DNA of 36,051 bases from Candidatus Methanomethylophilaceae archaeon (GTDB taxonomy: Archaea > Thermoplasmatota > Thermoplasmata > Methanomassiliicoccales > Methanomethylophilaceae). Below, piece by piece: positions 1 through 8,867 of the stretch. The notes under the pieces are model-generated. The model did no database searches, was not told the DNA's origin, and saw nothing but the letters and a program-made list of their open reading frames with translations. Position 1 is the first letter of the stretch; each line of letters begins with the position of its first letter. The stretch is from positions 1 through 36,051 of the forward strand of contig JALNYB010000008.1 in assembly GCA_023230065.1 (NCBI GenBank). The letters run 5' to 3'. A program made the position numbers and the translations under genes.

Positions 1-25
1 ATGATGTCATTCGAAAACAATATGT

Positions 26-40
26 TCCTTTATATAGAAG
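26..40. promoter_or_regulatory. TATA-like element, possibly bidirectional
   Basis: The stretch CTTTATATAGAAGG lies about 25 bases before the ATG at 60, the spacing expected for a leaderless archaeal transcript. On the other strand it reads CTATATAAAGG and sits about 22 bases before an ATG at position 10 that would run off the left edge, so a divergent gene may begin here. The first point is seen directly; the divergent gene is a guess from three codons. Confidence 0.5.
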
Positions 41-59
41 GACAACCACTCTCCATATC

Positions 60-1007
60 ATGAGCAGAGAGGATCTTATCAACACAACCAGAAGTATACT
101 GGCAAAGGGTGGATTCGATGTATCTTCAGCCTTGAACCTACGTAGCATATGCTTTGATATCGTAGGCAGAAAAGACGATACTCTGCTTCTAATTAAAATT
201 CTAAGCAACGTCGATGCTTTCTCGCGCGACAATGCCGAAGAGATGAAAGTGCTGGCCGAAGCATTGGGTGCAACACCGGTTCTCATTGGGGAGAACTCCA
301 GTTCCGGACCTCTAGAAGCAGGCATAGTCTATTCAAGATTCAAAATACCGATAATCTCCAACGAGACCTTGGCAGATCACGTCATAGAAGAGGTACCGCC
401 ATTCATATTCGCCGCCCCGGGCGGACTGTATGTGAGGATCGACAGCGGTCTACTGAAACATCTCAGAGAGAACAACGGCATCAGCCTTGGAACCCTTGCA
501 GAAACTGCAGGCGTATCTAGACGTACAATTCAGATGTATGAATCTGGAATGGGTGCTATGATCGATGCAGCCATGAGATTGGAAGAATTCCTGAATGTCC
601 CTATCATACAAGCACTGAACCCATTCGAATACAAAAGTGAGAAGAAATCCGATTCATATGAGGTCTCCGGAGAATCCCGCACAAGTTTCCGTCCTCTGAA
701 TCACCTTCTAGATATTGGTTTCTCAATCACGCCTGTGATAAAAAGCCCATTTGAAGCGATTACAAGAAGTCAACAGATGACCATTCTTACCGGCCTTGGA
801 ACAGACGAGGAAAAACTCATTCAGAAAGCACTGATAGCTTCAGAGATCTCCAGAATCGCTGGCAGACATTCATTGATGATAGTGGAAAAGAAACACTCCG
901 CAGACAACATCAATTCTACGGCGATAGTCTCCAATGCAGAACTGGAGAAGATCGACGATAAACAGGAACTTACAGATATGGTACTCTCAAGGAGCACAAA
1001 GAAATGA
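60..1007 (+). CDS. Archaeal HTH-type transcriptional regulator (COG1395-like)
   Basis: A 315-residue protein with a Cro/CI-type helix-turn-helix near residues 130-185 (LLKHLRENNGISLGTLAETA, then GVSRRTIQMYESG). It is preceded by an N-terminal domain (residues 1-120) with FDIVGRKDDTLLLIKIL and is followed by a long C-terminal domain. This architecture matches a widespread archaeal regulator family known only as a putative HTH-type regulator; target and ligand are unknown. The start is supported by a TATA box about 25 bases upstream, implying a leaderless mRNA. The stop overlaps the next start as ATGA, so the three genes to 2669 are probably one translationally coupled unit. Family assignment is fairly sure; function beyond DNA binding is not. 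Confidence 0.8.
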   Translation: MSREDLINTTRSILAKGGFDVSSALNLRSICFDIVGRKDDTLLLIKILSNVDAFSRDNAEEMKVLAEALGATPVLIGENSSSGPLEAGIVYSRFKIPIISNETLADHVIEEVPPFIFAAPGGLYVRIDSGLLKHLRENNGISLGTLAETAGVSRRTIQMYESGMGAMIDAAMRLEEFLNVPIIQALNPFEYKSEKKSDSYEVSGESRTSFRPLNHLLDIGFSITPVIKSPFEAITRSQQMTILTGLGTDEEKLIQKALIASEISRIAGRHSLMIVEKKHSADNINSTAIVSNAELEKIDDKQELTDMVLSRSTKK

Positions 1008-1636
1008 TCTCTTTGACTGTTGGAAGCTGCCGTATCGACATTCTTCCGATTATCAAAGGACTAACGTCCGAAGCCGAAAAAGTAAGGGAATTATATGGAA
1101 AGTACGAGGCGTACGCCATCCCTCTGGGCATAGAAGAAATACAAGCCGTATGCAATAGAAAGGAACTCGGAGACGAATATGAGATCGGGGAATTGGATAT
1201 GGTTTATGCTTATCGTCTCTCTGTCTTCGGAGAAATAGAAACACCGACACCTGCATACTGCGAAATAGTCGATCTGTGCACAAAAGATGAAAAACGTGTC
1301 ATCCCGCTTGATATGAATGATGATGATTTTACAAATGTATACATCAATAATATCAAAACAATAGAATTTACAAAAGAACACAGACTTGCCAAGAAAGGAA
1401 TGAAACGCAAATTCGATATGTCTTCACCTGAGACATTTGTGATGGATTGGGACAAGTATGTGAACACTGTGAAAGGCTATGCCAAAGTCAGTGCAGATCG
1501 TGAAAAATATATAGCATATCAACTGATTGACATTGCTAAATACAGAAGATCCGTGCTTGCGATACTAGAATATGAGAGAACAGATAACATCGTAAAACTT
1601 GTAGAAGGATACGTTGATGAACAAAAACTGTCCTAA
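1004..1636 (+). CDS. Conserved hypothetical protein
   Basis: A 210-residue soluble-looking protein that I do not recognise with confidence. The N-terminus (MISLTVGSCRIDILPIIKGL) has a beta-strand/helix pattern suggesting an alpha/beta fold. The C-terminal third is helical and rich in Lys, Glu and Tyr (ADREKYIAYQLIDIAKYRRS). No membrane segment, signal peptide or metal-binding motif is visible. It overlaps the upstream regulator by 4 bases and the downstream protease gene by 20 bases, so it is almost certainly co-translated with both and may act with them. A distant relation to TraB-like proteins crossed my mind, but I see no catalytic motif to support it. Confidence 0.7.
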   Translation: MISLTVGSCRIDILPIIKGLTSEAEKVRELYGKYEAYAIPLGIEEIQAVCNRKELGDEYEIGELDMVYAYRLSVFGEIETPTPAYCEIVDLCTKDEKRVIPLDMNDDDFTNVYINNIKTIEFTKEHRLAKKGMKRKFDMSSPETFVMDWDKYVNTVKGYAKVSADREKYIAYQLIDIAKYRRSVLAILEYERTDNIVKLVEGYVDEQKLS

Positions 1637-2669
1637 TTGTGACCAACCTTTGAAGAATAACGCAAGATTCTGCACATTCTGTGGATTTGACACAAACTCC
1701 TCTGTCACTCAACATCAGAAAGAATATTTCTTGGATTTCAGCAACAATCCGCTATTCTCACTTGCGTTTCTATCTTGTATCATAATGGTATTCATACTTC
1801 TGACCGAAGCGCTTTGCCTCGTACTGAACTTAGAAAATGTATTCGGTCTCCTTGAAACAATGAACATAAGCTTTATCGTTGTCCTACCAACGCCAACGGT
1901 ATTCTTCACTGCACCAAATTGGCTAGGTCAAATATATTGGGTACTAATCGTCATAGTAATCCTTGTTTGTTTAATATGGGCCATAAAAAAATTCTATGAC
2001 AATCTGAAGACAGCAATAACGGATAATAGCGATGCCATGATGGAAAGAACTGGCCTTTTTTGGGTCTGTATCCTAATGACTGGGATGCTGACCATTCAGA
2101 TAACATACATCGTGATCATATTCTTTTTTGGAATAACCATCGACACATCCTGGATGGATAAATACACACAAACAGAACTTATGTACATGCTGGCTGACGC
2201 AGCCGTGTGGGAAGAGATAATCACACGTGTCCTTTACATAGGTGTTCCAGTGATGATAATATCCTTAGTGATCAAGAAGGACAAGAGTTCATGGAGATAT
2301 CTCTTCGGCGGATTCAAAATGACCAAAATCGCTATTGTCTTCATAATATTCTCAGCAATAATGTTTGGTCTAGCACACAATCAAGGTTGGGGCTCAGGAA
2401 AAATATTCATTGCTGCACTAATGGGGCTTGCAGAAGGATATTTGTTCGTGAGATTCGGACTCTATGCATCAATACTTCTGCATTTTGCCAACGATTACCT
2501 TTCATCTTTCATATGGCTCGGAATGGGTACGGCCATATCAGGGTCCATTACATTATTGATCGTTTTTGCTGGAATACCAGCTGCAATATACTTCATCTAT
2601 AAGTTCCTGCATTCTGCAAAAGGCCTTAAAGATCTTCCTATATTGAGTGATAGATTCGAAAAAAACTGA
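1617..2669 (+). CDS. Zinc-ribbon CPBP-family intramembrane metalloprotease
   Basis: A 350-residue membrane protein. Residues 1-25 form a zinc ribbon with two CxxC pairs (C5/C8, C19/C22). About seven to eight hydrophobic segments follow. The CPBP (Abi/Rce1-type) signature is complete: EExxxR at E199-E200-R204, FGLAHNQ with H254, and HFAND with H289. These supply the metal-binding and catalytic residues in this family, which cleaves substrates within the membrane; the substrate here is unknown. ATG at 1617 is preferred, though a TTG immediately precedes it. The start lies inside the upstream gene. The TGA abuts the stop codon of the convergent gene at 2670. N-terminal zinc ribbons are common on such archaeal membrane proteins. 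Confidence 0.85.
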   Translation: MNKNCPNCDQPLKNNARFCTFCGFDTNSSVTQHQKEYFLDFSNNPLFSLAFLSCIIMVFILLTEALCLVLNLENVFGLLETMNISFIVVLPTPTVFFTAPNWLGQIYWVLIVIVILVCLIWAIKKFYDNLKTAITDNSDAMMERTGLFWVCILMTGMLTIQITYIVIIFFFGITIDTSWMDKYTQTELMYMLADAAVWEEIITRVLYIGVPVMIISLVIKKDKSSWRYLFGGFKMTKIAIVFIIFSAIMFGLAHNQGWGSGKIFIAALMGLAEGYLFVRFGLYASILLHFANDYLSSFIWLGMGTAISGSITLLIVFAGIPAAIYFIYKFLHSAKGLKDLPILSDRFEKN

Positions 2670-3434
2670 TCAATTCAAAAGCTTTTCCAGAACTACCTTT
2701 GACCTTATCGCAGATTCCAGACTTTTAGCTTCGATAATATAATTCCCAGTATATCCCTTAAGTTTGGATATTACAGCCTCAAAATCTATATTACCTTCAC
2801 CGAGGCCCAAATGGGCATCCCTGTCACCCATATTGTCATGAATGTGGACGTTAGCAAGTCTGTCCTTGAATCTGTCGATGAACTCGTTGATGCAATTCAT
2901 GGTATTAGCATGTCCAATATCGAAACAAATACTGAGATCCGTTCCATCAACAAGCTCCCCCAATTCATCAGGTGTTTGTCCCATCATAATGGGAAAAGAA
3001 GGCATGTTCTCGACCGCCAAGGTGATGTCTCCAACCGATCTTGCGGAATGTGACAACATTTTGAGTGCGAGCTTAGCATTTGCAATAGAACGCTCTTTCA
3101 TTCCTCCGACCGCAAGCGAATATATGCCTGGATGAATTGTGATTGTTCTGATACCCATCTCTTTCGCACTTTCTATCGTAGAATATATCTCCATGAAGGA
3201 AGCTTCTCTGATCCTCTCGTTTAGTGATGCGATATTTATATCTGCAATGGGAGCGTGAATAGAATAAGTCATATCCTTGTGATCATCCCTGAATCCCAAG
3301 AACAATCCTGTATTCGCAGGTAATGCATGATTGGCTTCGGAAAATATCTCCCAGTGCTTGAAATTCTCAGAGACCATATTCCAGATCTCCACGAAATTGT
3401 GTGAACAAAAATCCGGACACGATACCCCTATCAT
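2670..3434 (-). CDS. Sugar phosphate isomerase/epimerase family TIM-barrel protein
   Basis: A 254-residue protein of the xylose isomerase-like/AP endonuclease 2 TIM-barrel family. Typical metal-site strand ends are visible: TIHPG near residue 99, LAVENMPS near 141, ICFDIGHANT near 170, VHIHDN near 198, and a terminal IIEAKS. Members either isomerise sugars or act as class II AP endonucleases (Nfo-like). At about 254 residues, with a divergent N-terminus, it is nearer the isomerase-like group, but the substrate cannot be read from sequence. Its ATG overlaps the TGA of the UPF0201 gene by 4 bases, so the two are probably one mRNA. Confidence 0.8.
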   Translation of the reverse strand: MIGVSCPDFCSHNFVEIWNMVSENFKHWEIFSEANHALPANTGLFLGFRDDHKDMTYSIHAPIADINIASLNERIREASFMEIYSTIESAKEMGIRTITIHPGIYSLAVGGMKERSIANAKLALKMLSHSARSVGDITLAVENMPSFPIMMGQTPDELGELVDGTDLSICFDIGHANTMNCINEFIDRFKDRLANVHIHDNMGDRDAHLGLGEGNIDFEAVISKLKGYTGNYIIEAKSLESAIRSKVVLEKLLN

Positions 3435-3817
3435 ATCCTGACCTCCCTTCCATCAACTGTCTGTGGTGCCACCCTATCTATCAATCCATCTATGTCCTCG
3501 TCCCCTATCGTAACCGTTATTGTACCCAATATGGTGCGTTCTTCTGTGAATGATATTTTACCCACAGTAGCTACCTGTTTATTCAGATAAATGGTCGTTT
3601 TATGGCTACATATGCCTTTGCGCATAACACTTCTCGTGCTATCTAATATCTCTTGTTTCCTTATGAGATTAGAAAAATTAACAATATCCGCAGATCCGCT
3701 GAAGACCGAGTCTACTTCTTCCAATACAGCTTTTGGAAAAATACTGAGTATCGCAGCTTTTACCTTTTCGGAATCCTCACTGGGAAATACCGGGCATGAG
3801 ATGTTCACAGTTACCAT
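3431..3817 (-). CDS. UPF0201 family RNA-binding-like protein
   Basis: A small protein of about 128 residues matching the archaeal UPF0201 (DUF54) family: N-terminal MVTVNISCPVFPSEDSEKV followed by AILSIFPKA, a Ser/Arg-rich middle (DSTRSVMRKG), and a C-terminal GTITVTIGDEDIDGLIDRVAP. The family is thought to have an RNA-binding fold related to ribosomal L5, but its role is unproven. The frame also opens at a GTG at 3850, but the ATG at 3817 aligns with the family N-terminus and lies 24-30 bases from TTAAATA at 3841-3847, giving a leaderless start. It is transcribed divergently from polB. Confidence 0.8.
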   Translation of the reverse strand: MVTVNISCPVFPSEDSEKVKAAILSIFPKAVLEEVDSVFSGSADIVNFSNLIRKQEILDSTRSVMRKGICSHKTTIYLNKQVATVGKISFTEERTILGTITVTIGDEDIDGLIDRVAPQTVDGREVRI

Positions 3818-3840
3818 GGATTTTTGTGATGTTATGTTGG

Positions 3841-3864
3841 TATTTAACACTCCGCGCTATAAAC
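3841..3864. promoter_or_regulatory. Divergent promoter region, UPF0201 / polB
   Basis: The minus strand carries TTAAATA at 3841-3847, 24-30 bases before the ATG at 3817, placing transcription start at the start codon. A second AT element, CTATAAAC at 3856-3863, is suitably placed for the plus-strand polB gene, whose ATG at 3905 follows GGAG (tatcggagacacATG). Positions are seen directly; activity is inferred. Confidence 0.5.
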
Positions 3865-3904
3865 CCCTAAAAGGTTTTTTACTGTTGACTGTTATCGGAG
3901 ACAC

Positions 3905-5338
3905 ATGAGATCGGAAGTGCTTAGTGCAGCAGCGCAGAAGAAGATCTTTCTTTCGCCCGATGCATTGGAAATGGTACTTTCCAACTCACACCCGATGGAA
4001 TTCATAAATACTGTTCTTACAACAATCTCTGCAAATTCTATGTTCGTTGACAAAAAAGACATCATGGATTGCATTGCAGGAGATAAGATCATATTTGAAT
4101 GTCCTAAGACGATTGCACCTAAAAATAAAAAAAATCTTGATTTGAAGATAATGCCTGGAACAGATGTCACCGGAGAATCTACATGTGAAGGCAAAATCAA
4201 TGATTTTGCTAATTTTTTCAAAAGCAGATTCTATGCTCTTAAAAAACTAATAGAAAGCCGCAGAGATTTCGGACATGCTATGCCTATTGAGAAAGCTATT
4301 CGTTTGGGAAGAGAGACAAAGATCATTGGCATGATCTATGAAAAAAAAGACACAAAGAACGGTCATGTTATCCTTAAATTAGAAGACGATACTGGAATGT
4401 GCACTGTACTCATATCGAAAGATTCACCAAACATCAAAGAAATCTTCGTTACTGACGAAGTCATAGGTGTATCGGGCAAATCCACTTCGAAAGGAGACCT
4501 TTTTATTGCTGATGAAATATTCAGACCTGACATTCCAAAGAACAATAATTGGATTGCATCTGATTCCGTATCATCCGTAGCATTCCTTTCTGATGTTCAT
4601 GTTGGAAGCTACACTTTCCTTAAGAACAATTGGGAAAAAATGATACAGTGGCTGAAAACCAACGCATATGACTCGGATATTGATTATCTTGTATTCCCTG
4701 GAGACATAGTCGATGGCATAGGTATCTTCCCTGGACAGGAAGAAGAATTAGATATCCTTGATATTTACAAGCAGTACGAAACACTGGCAAACTATCTAAA
4801 AGAAATACCTGACCATATACAGATAGTGATCCACCCAGGAAATCACGATGCCGTACGTCTAGCAGAACCACAACCCGCTCTGAATGAAGTATTCACTAAG
4901 AGCTTCGATTCCAACATCATGATGGTTAGTAACCCAATAAACATCAAAGTCGAAGGAAGAACTTTACTGTCATATCATGGAAAAAGCATCGATGATTGGA
5001 TTTCTGGAGTTCAGCAACTCACATATGATGATCCTATAAAGGTCATGGAAGAGATGCTTAAGAGACGTCATCTCGCTCCGATGTATGGTCAGAAAACCGC
5101 CTTAGCACCTGAAAAGAAGGACTACCTAGTCATGGAGAATATCCCTGATATTTTCGTATCCGGTCACGTACATGGGGCAGGAACCGGCGCATACAGAGGC
5201 ATTAAGATGATCAATGCATCCGCTTGGCAAGGACAGACCGAATATCAGAAGATGCACAACTTCAATCCGGACCCAGCAATAATGCCCATTGTACACCTAG
5301 GTACCGGAAAAATGACTATGAAAAATTTCAATAATTGA
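3905..5338 (+). CDS. polB: DNA polymerase D (Pol II) small subunit DP1
   Basis: A 477-residue small, exonuclease-bearing subunit of archaeal DNA polymerase D. The C-terminal half is a calcineurin-like phosphoesterase with all expected metal motifs: SDVHVGS near 228, GDIVDGIG near 266, GNHDAVR near 312, GKSIDDW near 360 and GHVHGAG near 420. Thus the Mre11-like 3'-5' exonuclease should be active. An OB-fold (RETKIIGMIYEKKDT...ILKLEDDTGM) precedes it around 140-230, and a helical N-terminal domain binds partners. The partner large subunit DP2 is not in this window. An SD-like GGAG precedes the ATG. It lies about 11.3 kb from the putative origin, in a window that also holds primase and MCM. Confidence 0.95.
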   Translation: MRSEVLSAAAQKKIFLSPDALEMVLSNSHPMEFINTVLTTISANSMFVDKKDIMDCIAGDKIIFECPKTIAPKNKKNLDLKIMPGTDVTGESTCEGKINDFANFFKSRFYALKKLIESRRDFGHAMPIEKAIRLGRETKIIGMIYEKKDTKNGHVILKLEDDTGMCTVLISKDSPNIKEIFVTDEVIGVSGKSTSKGDLFIADEIFRPDIPKNNNWIASDSVSSVAFLSDVHVGSYTFLKNNWEKMIQWLKTNAYDSDIDYLVFPGDIVDGIGIFPGQEEELDILDIYKQYETLANYLKEIPDHIQIVIHPGNHDAVRLAEPQPALNEVFTKSFDSNIMMVSNPINIKVEGRTLLSYHGKSIDDWISGVQQLTYDDPIKVMEEMLKRRHLAPMYGQKTALAPEKKDYLVMENIPDIFVSGHVHGAGTGAYRGIKMINASAWQGQTEYQKMHNFNPDPAIMPIVHLGTGKMTMKNFNN

Positions 5339-5467
5339 ACCTTTTTATAAATCGAATTATTAGATCACTACAACATTGATTGTAAAATACACTAACAGCA
5401 AATTTCAAAATATAATCACTTCCCTATCGCATCGTTCTGACCTAAAAGTAAACTCGTAAATAGTTAG
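5339..5467. other. Intergenic region downstream of polB
   Basis: An AT-rich non-coding stretch with a T-rich run (CCTTTTTATAA) just after the polB stop that could end transcription. The possible upstream elements for the next gene (GTAAATAG near 5456 and TTATATTTG near 5478) are discussed with that gene. I see no tRNA or clear repeat. Confidence 0.4.
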
Positions 5468-5554
5468 ACCTCGGTTGTTATATTTGAAGGCATAAACATC
5501 AAATCGACACAGATAATTACATTTTTTATTGTATGCGCATTCGTCGTTGTCGGA

Positions 5555-6190
5555 ATGAATGTAATTGCAAATAACAGCAGTGAAACTGTTATTGGCACAG
5601 ACACGACATCACAAGGAACGGTCAATGAGACCGAACTTACCATGCCTTCACTAGATATGGAAATAACATGTCGCGTGATTGAACGGCCAGACAAGAATTA
5701 TAATGTTTATGTACTCGGAAACGACAGTCCAGCAGATTATCTGATAAAACAACTGACAGCAAACACCTCCAGCACATCTGAAATAAGCACTCAATCCGAA
5801 AAAAAAGATCTTGTTATTATATCAGACGGTTGGATCAAGGACAATGTTACTGAGGCCCCTATAATTATCAACGGTCTTGTGGATAACGGCTATATTGTTA
5901 CGTTGTATAGAACCAGCATAGATTGGAATCAAACCGACCTCTCAATTTCCTATTCCGACACAGCGACAATGACATCCGTCTGTATTATAGGAAACAACAC
6001 CAAATGTTACGGCGTACAATGCGGCTCCGATCAAAAAGCGATTCAAAAAACAATCGCTTGGACAGATTATATTACCTCTATTGATAGGGTTTCAGCTTTG
6101 AATGCAACAGAAGACGATAGTCTGGAAACCGGGATGGATTCTTTCTATGATTACTATAGCAACAGTTACGTATACAGAGGGACACTATGA
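5555..6190 (+). CDS. Probable exported or membrane-anchored protein of unknown function
   Basis: 211 residues from the first ATG, acidic and rich in Asn/Ser/Thr with several N-x-S/T sites, as in archaeal exported glycoproteins. The frame is open upstream from 5468 and encodes KSTQIITFFIVCAFVVVG directly before this ATG, a convincing signal peptide or anchor, yet no ATG, GTG or TTG exists there. GAAGG is spaced 7 bases before an in-frame ATC at 5498, so a non-canonical start or a base error is possible; a TATA-like element at 5478-5486 would instead favour the 5555 start. The C-terminus includes TKCYGVQCGS with two cysteines. The stop overlaps the next ATG (ATGA). No family recognised. Confidence 0.65.
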   Translation: MNVIANNSSETVIGTDTTSQGTVNETELTMPSLDMEITCRVIERPDKNYNVYVLGNDSPADYLIKQLTANTSSTSEISTQSEKKDLVIISDGWIKDNVTEAPIIINGLVDNGYIVTLYRTSIDWNQTDLSISYSDTATMTSVCIIGNNTKCYGVQCGSDQKAIQKTIAWTDYITSIDRVSALNATEDDSLETGMDSFYDYYSNSYVYRGTL

Positions 6191-6432
6191 ATCATGAAGA
6201 CGAGTTGAAGACCTCATTCGTGTTGTTCATCGGTGGCTTAATGACATACTTATTGAGTGCTATATACTGGATGATAGACTCGGGTTCTTCGTTCAGCACT
6301 ATGTGGATGACATCGTTGCCTGTAGTGAATTTCAGTATGATGACATTTATGCCACTACTGGGAGTAATCATGGTCATTCTAAGTATTGCCATGTTCATCC
6401 ATTGTATATATTACGACAAAGAACGATTGTGA
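6187..6432 (+). CDS. Small two-helix membrane protein
   Basis: An 81-residue protein with two hydrophobic helices (about 10-30 and 50-76) separated by a Ser/Met-rich loop, ending in a short charged tail YYDKERL. It begins in an ATGA overlap with the upstream exported-protein gene, so the pair is probably co-translated and may form a membrane complex. No catalytic motif is visible and I do not recognise the family. Confidence 0.65.
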   Translation: MNHEDELKTSFVLFIGGLMTYLLSAIYWMIDSGSSFSTMWMTSLPVVNFSMMTFMPLLGVIMVILSIAMFIHCIYYDKERL

Positions 6433-6693
6433 TATGAAAATCTGAATCCTAATTTATGACGTCCTTGTTCAAAGATCTAAGATTCCGAAACCTATCATTG
6501 ATATTTTCACATGATTCAAAATTTCCGTTTTCCCCCATCTACTTTAATGTTTAATTAAGGATAACAAGGCATCTTCAGAAAAATAACACTTACTGTTAGA
6601 TTGAATCTGAACAACAAGGTCTGAGGTGTTCACGAACTATAAAATTTTCTTGTAGAAAAGAATGAAAAAGAAATTTGATTTAAATGGTTTGTT
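6433..6693. other. Intergenic region between convergent units
   Basis: About 260 bases, AT-rich, between the small membrane protein gene and the end of the ATP synthase operon. I see no convincing gene, tRNA or repeat. The right part (6655-6675) carries the T-rich stretch on the minus strand that probably ends the ATP synthase transcript. Confidence 0.5.
6655..6676 (-). terminator. T-rich terminator of the ATP synthase operon
   Basis: On the minus strand the sequence just after the last gene of the operon reads TTTCTTTTTCATTCTTTTC, the oligo-T pattern at which archaeal RNA polymerase terminates without a hairpin. Placement 20-40 bases after the stop codon fits; termination itself is inferred. 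Confidence 0.4.
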
Positions 6694-6840
6694 TTATCTC
6701 GAGAATAGTAAGACCCAGAGGATCAGGACAAAGCCCAGTATGAGCGTCGAATACGCTACGATCCAAATGGTCATAAAAAGCTTTTTAATCTTTTTAGGAT
6801 CACTTTTGATCGAATTCCAGCGTTCTTCGAACGACTTCAC
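6694..6840 (-). CDS. 48-residue single-helix membrane protein of the ATP synthase operon
   Basis: A short frame reading [20 protein letters not shown], then one transmembrane helix (about 22-46: LFMTIWIVAYSTLILGF...), ending FSR. The GTG start overlaps the TGA of atpD as GTGA, the same junction type used elsewhere in this operon, which strongly suggests translation by coupling. The amphipathic basic N-terminal arm followed by a single helix suggests a membrane-bound accessory or assembly factor of the synthase, but this is inference from position only. It is too small for standard gene callers. I know no characterised homolog. Confidence 0.7.
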   Translation of the reverse strand: MKSFEERWNSIKSDPKKIKKLFMTIWIVAYSTLILGFVLILWVLLFSR

Positions 6841-7484
6841 TCTGCGGCCTCTCCTTTCTTCTTCAGATGCTTGAGACGAGTGGTGTTCTCTCTTTCCATC
6901 TCTTCAAGACGGAATTTAACGAACCTCTCGGAATCCTTGAGTTCGGGAATGATCTTGAATTCAAGAGCGTTTACCCTTCTCTTGGTCCTCTCGATCTCAT
7001 CAAGCAGTTTTTTCATGGTTGTCTCGATCTCAGCCGCACGGACTAAAGTATCAAGAAGTTTCTCAAAGGCTGCTGCAGCCTCTTCGATGAGTGTTGATGT
7101 TGAGATCACACCATATCCCTTTTCAGTGATATTAGTGTGGAGTGACTCCGCGATCTCAACCTTCGGCACCATCATTCCCATGATGCTTTTGCTGCCTAAT
7201 TTGACCTGTGGGTCTGCCTTGAGAGCGTACGCAGCGCTTTTTACGGCGATATCTCCTTCTACGGCACGAGCAACGGTGATCTTCCTCATTGCTGTCTCGT
7301 AATCGGATAGTACTCCTGCGCGCATCTTCCTCGCCTTTTCCAATACTTCGAAGAACTCGATGATGAGACCATCTCTCTTCATCTTCATGATCTTGTATCC
7401 GCTCTGGGATAACTTGATCTTCTTTTTGAGTTCCATCAGAACGGAACGGGTCGGGGTAATCTCGTGGCTGGCCATTAGACTCAC
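6837..7484 (-). CDS. atpD: A-type ATP synthase subunit D
   Basis: A 215-residue central-stalk subunit. The N-terminal helix ([33 protein letters not shown]) and the C-terminal helix ([18 protein letters not shown]) are the conserved coiled-coil ends that rotate inside the A3B3 head; the middle (about 60-140) is the globular region. Length is usual. The start overlaps the atpB stop by 4 bases (ATGA). It couples head catalysis to rotation of the membrane ring through subunits F and C. Confidence 0.95.
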   Translation of the reverse strand: MSLMASHEITPTRSVLMELKKKIKLSQSGYKIMKMKRDGLIIEFFEVLEKARKMRAGVLSDYETAMRKITVARAVEGDIAVKSAAYALKADPQVKLGSKSIMGMMVPKVEIAESLHTNITEKGYGVISTSTLIEEAAAAFEKLLDTLVRAAEIETTMKKLLDEIERTKRRVNALEFKIIPELKDSERFVKFRLEEMERENTTRLKHLKKKGEAAE

Positions 7485-8863
7485 TTCTTGAGATATTTCT
7501 CGATGTACTTACGGTCGATCCTGTTCAACTGATCAACATCGAGTTCTTTCAGGATATCCCAAGCGATATTGAGAGTATCCTCGATTGTACGGTCTTCATC
7601 GACTCCCTGACGAACTATGCGGTCCTCGAAAAGATCTGCAAAGTCCAAGAGTTTCCTGTCTTTTGCGGACAATGAATCCTTACCGACGATTGCTACCAAT
7701 CCACGAAGGTCCTTACCTTCTGCGTATGCAGCATACATCTGATCGGAGACTGCTTTATGATCGTCACGGGTCTTTCCTTTTCCGATACCGGAGTTCATCA
7801 AACGGCTGAGTGATGAGGATACGTTAACCGGCGGGTATATACCGCTTCTGTGAAGTTCTCTTGACAGAACGATCTGACCCTCGGTGATATATCCTGATAG
7901 ATCGGGGATCGGATGTGTGATATCGTCACCAGGCATCGAAAGGATGGGAATCTGTGTGATCGAACCTTTCTTATCCTTGATCTTTCCAGCACGCTCGTAG
8001 AGCTGTGCCAGATCGGTATACATGTAACCGGGGTAGCCACGCCTTCCGGGAACCTCTTCTCTTGCTGCTCCGACCTGACGCAATGCCTCACAATAATTGG
8101 TGACATCGGTCATGATGACCAGAACCTGCATTCCGAGATCGAAAGCCATATACTCCGCTGTTGTGAGTCCGAGACGAGGTGTAACGATACGTTCGACAGC
8201 CGGGTCATCCGCAAGGTTCAGGAAAACCACTGCATTCTTCAATGCACCAGTTCTTTCGAACTCTGTCATGAACATCTGCTTCTCTTCGTTCGTTATACCC
8301 ATAGCGATGAACACTACTGCGAACTCTTCATTCTCTCCGATAACCTTTGCCTGTCTTGCGATCTGCAAAGCTATCTCATTATGAGGAAGTCCGGATGCCG
8401 AGAAGATAGGTAATTTCTGTCCCCTGACAAGTGTGTTCATTCCATCAATGGTCGAGATTCCTGTCTGAATGAAATCAGCAGGGCTGTCTCTTGCCCATGG
8501 ATTGATAGCTGCTCCTTCGATATCAAGTTCTTTCTCTGGAATTATTTTAGATCCTCCATCTAGAGGTTCTCCTGCACCAGATAGAACTCTTCCAAGCATA
8601 TCTTTGGAAACAGGCATCTTCATTGTCTCACCGAGGAAACGTACGGATGCTGCTCTATCGATACCGGTTGTACCTTCGAAGATCTGAACGACGACTAGAT
8701 CCTCTGATGAATCGAGGACCTGTCCTCTCTTCATGGATCCGTCGGACAATCTTACGTTGACCATTTCCTGATATCCTACAGGATCTGTCTTCTTTACAAA
8801 GACAAGAGGTCCTGCAATCTGTGAAATCGTCTTGTATTCTTTGGATACTTTAACGTTTGCCAT
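7481..8863 (-). CDS. atpB: A-type ATP synthase subunit B
   Basis: The non-catalytic regulatory head subunit, about 460 residues from [20 protein letters not shown]. The frame extends upstream to 8911, but ATG at 8863 begins 4 bases after the atpA stop and matches the family N-terminus. Family motifs include [21 protein letters not shown], where subunit A has its P-loop, plus [19 protein letters not shown] and a C-terminal helical domain. It lacks a Walker A lysine, as expected. It alternates with A in the A3B3 hexamer and contributes to nucleotide sites at the interfaces. Confidence 0.96.
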   Translation of the reverse strand: MANVKVSKEYKTISQIAGPLVFVKKTDPVGYQEMVNVRLSDGSMKRGQVLDSSEDLVVVQIFEGTTGIDRAASVRFLGETMKMPVSKDMLGRVLSGAGEPLDGGSKIIPEKELDIEGAAINPWARDSPADFIQTGISTIDGMNTLVRGQKLPIFSASGLPHNEIALQIARQAKVIGENEEFAVVFIAMGITNEEKQMFMTEFERTGALKNAVVFLNLADDPAVERIVTPRLGLTTAEYMAFDLGMQVLVIMTDVTNYCEALRQVGAAREEVPGRRGYPGYMYTDLAQLYERAGKIKDKKGSITQIPILSMPGDDITHPIPDLSGYITEGQIVLSRELHRSGIYPPVNVSSSLSRLMNSGIGKGKTRDDHKAVSDQMYAAYAEGKDLRGLVAIVGKDSLSAKDRKLLDFADLFEDRIVRQGVDEDRTIEDTLNIAWDILKELDVDQLNRIDRKYIEKYLKK

Positions 8864-8867
8864 TGTC

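Noticed and set aside
2207..2602. 131-residue plus-strand frame inside the CPBP protease gene
   Set aside because: Out-of-frame shadow; the protease frame holds all metal motifs.
3892..4221. 109-residue minus-strand frame opposite polB
   Set aside because: Antisense to a highly conserved gene, no promoter placement and no recognisable domain.
6662..6874. 70-residue plus-strand frame with ATG
   Set aside because: It lies antisense to the atpD end and to the 48-residue gene whose GTGA coupling and membrane helix are more convincing; it has no recognised domain or good ribosome site.
7913..8413. 166-residue plus-strand frame
   Set aside because: Antisense shadow of atpB; Cys/His-rich nonsense composition typical of reading a highly conserved gene backwards.
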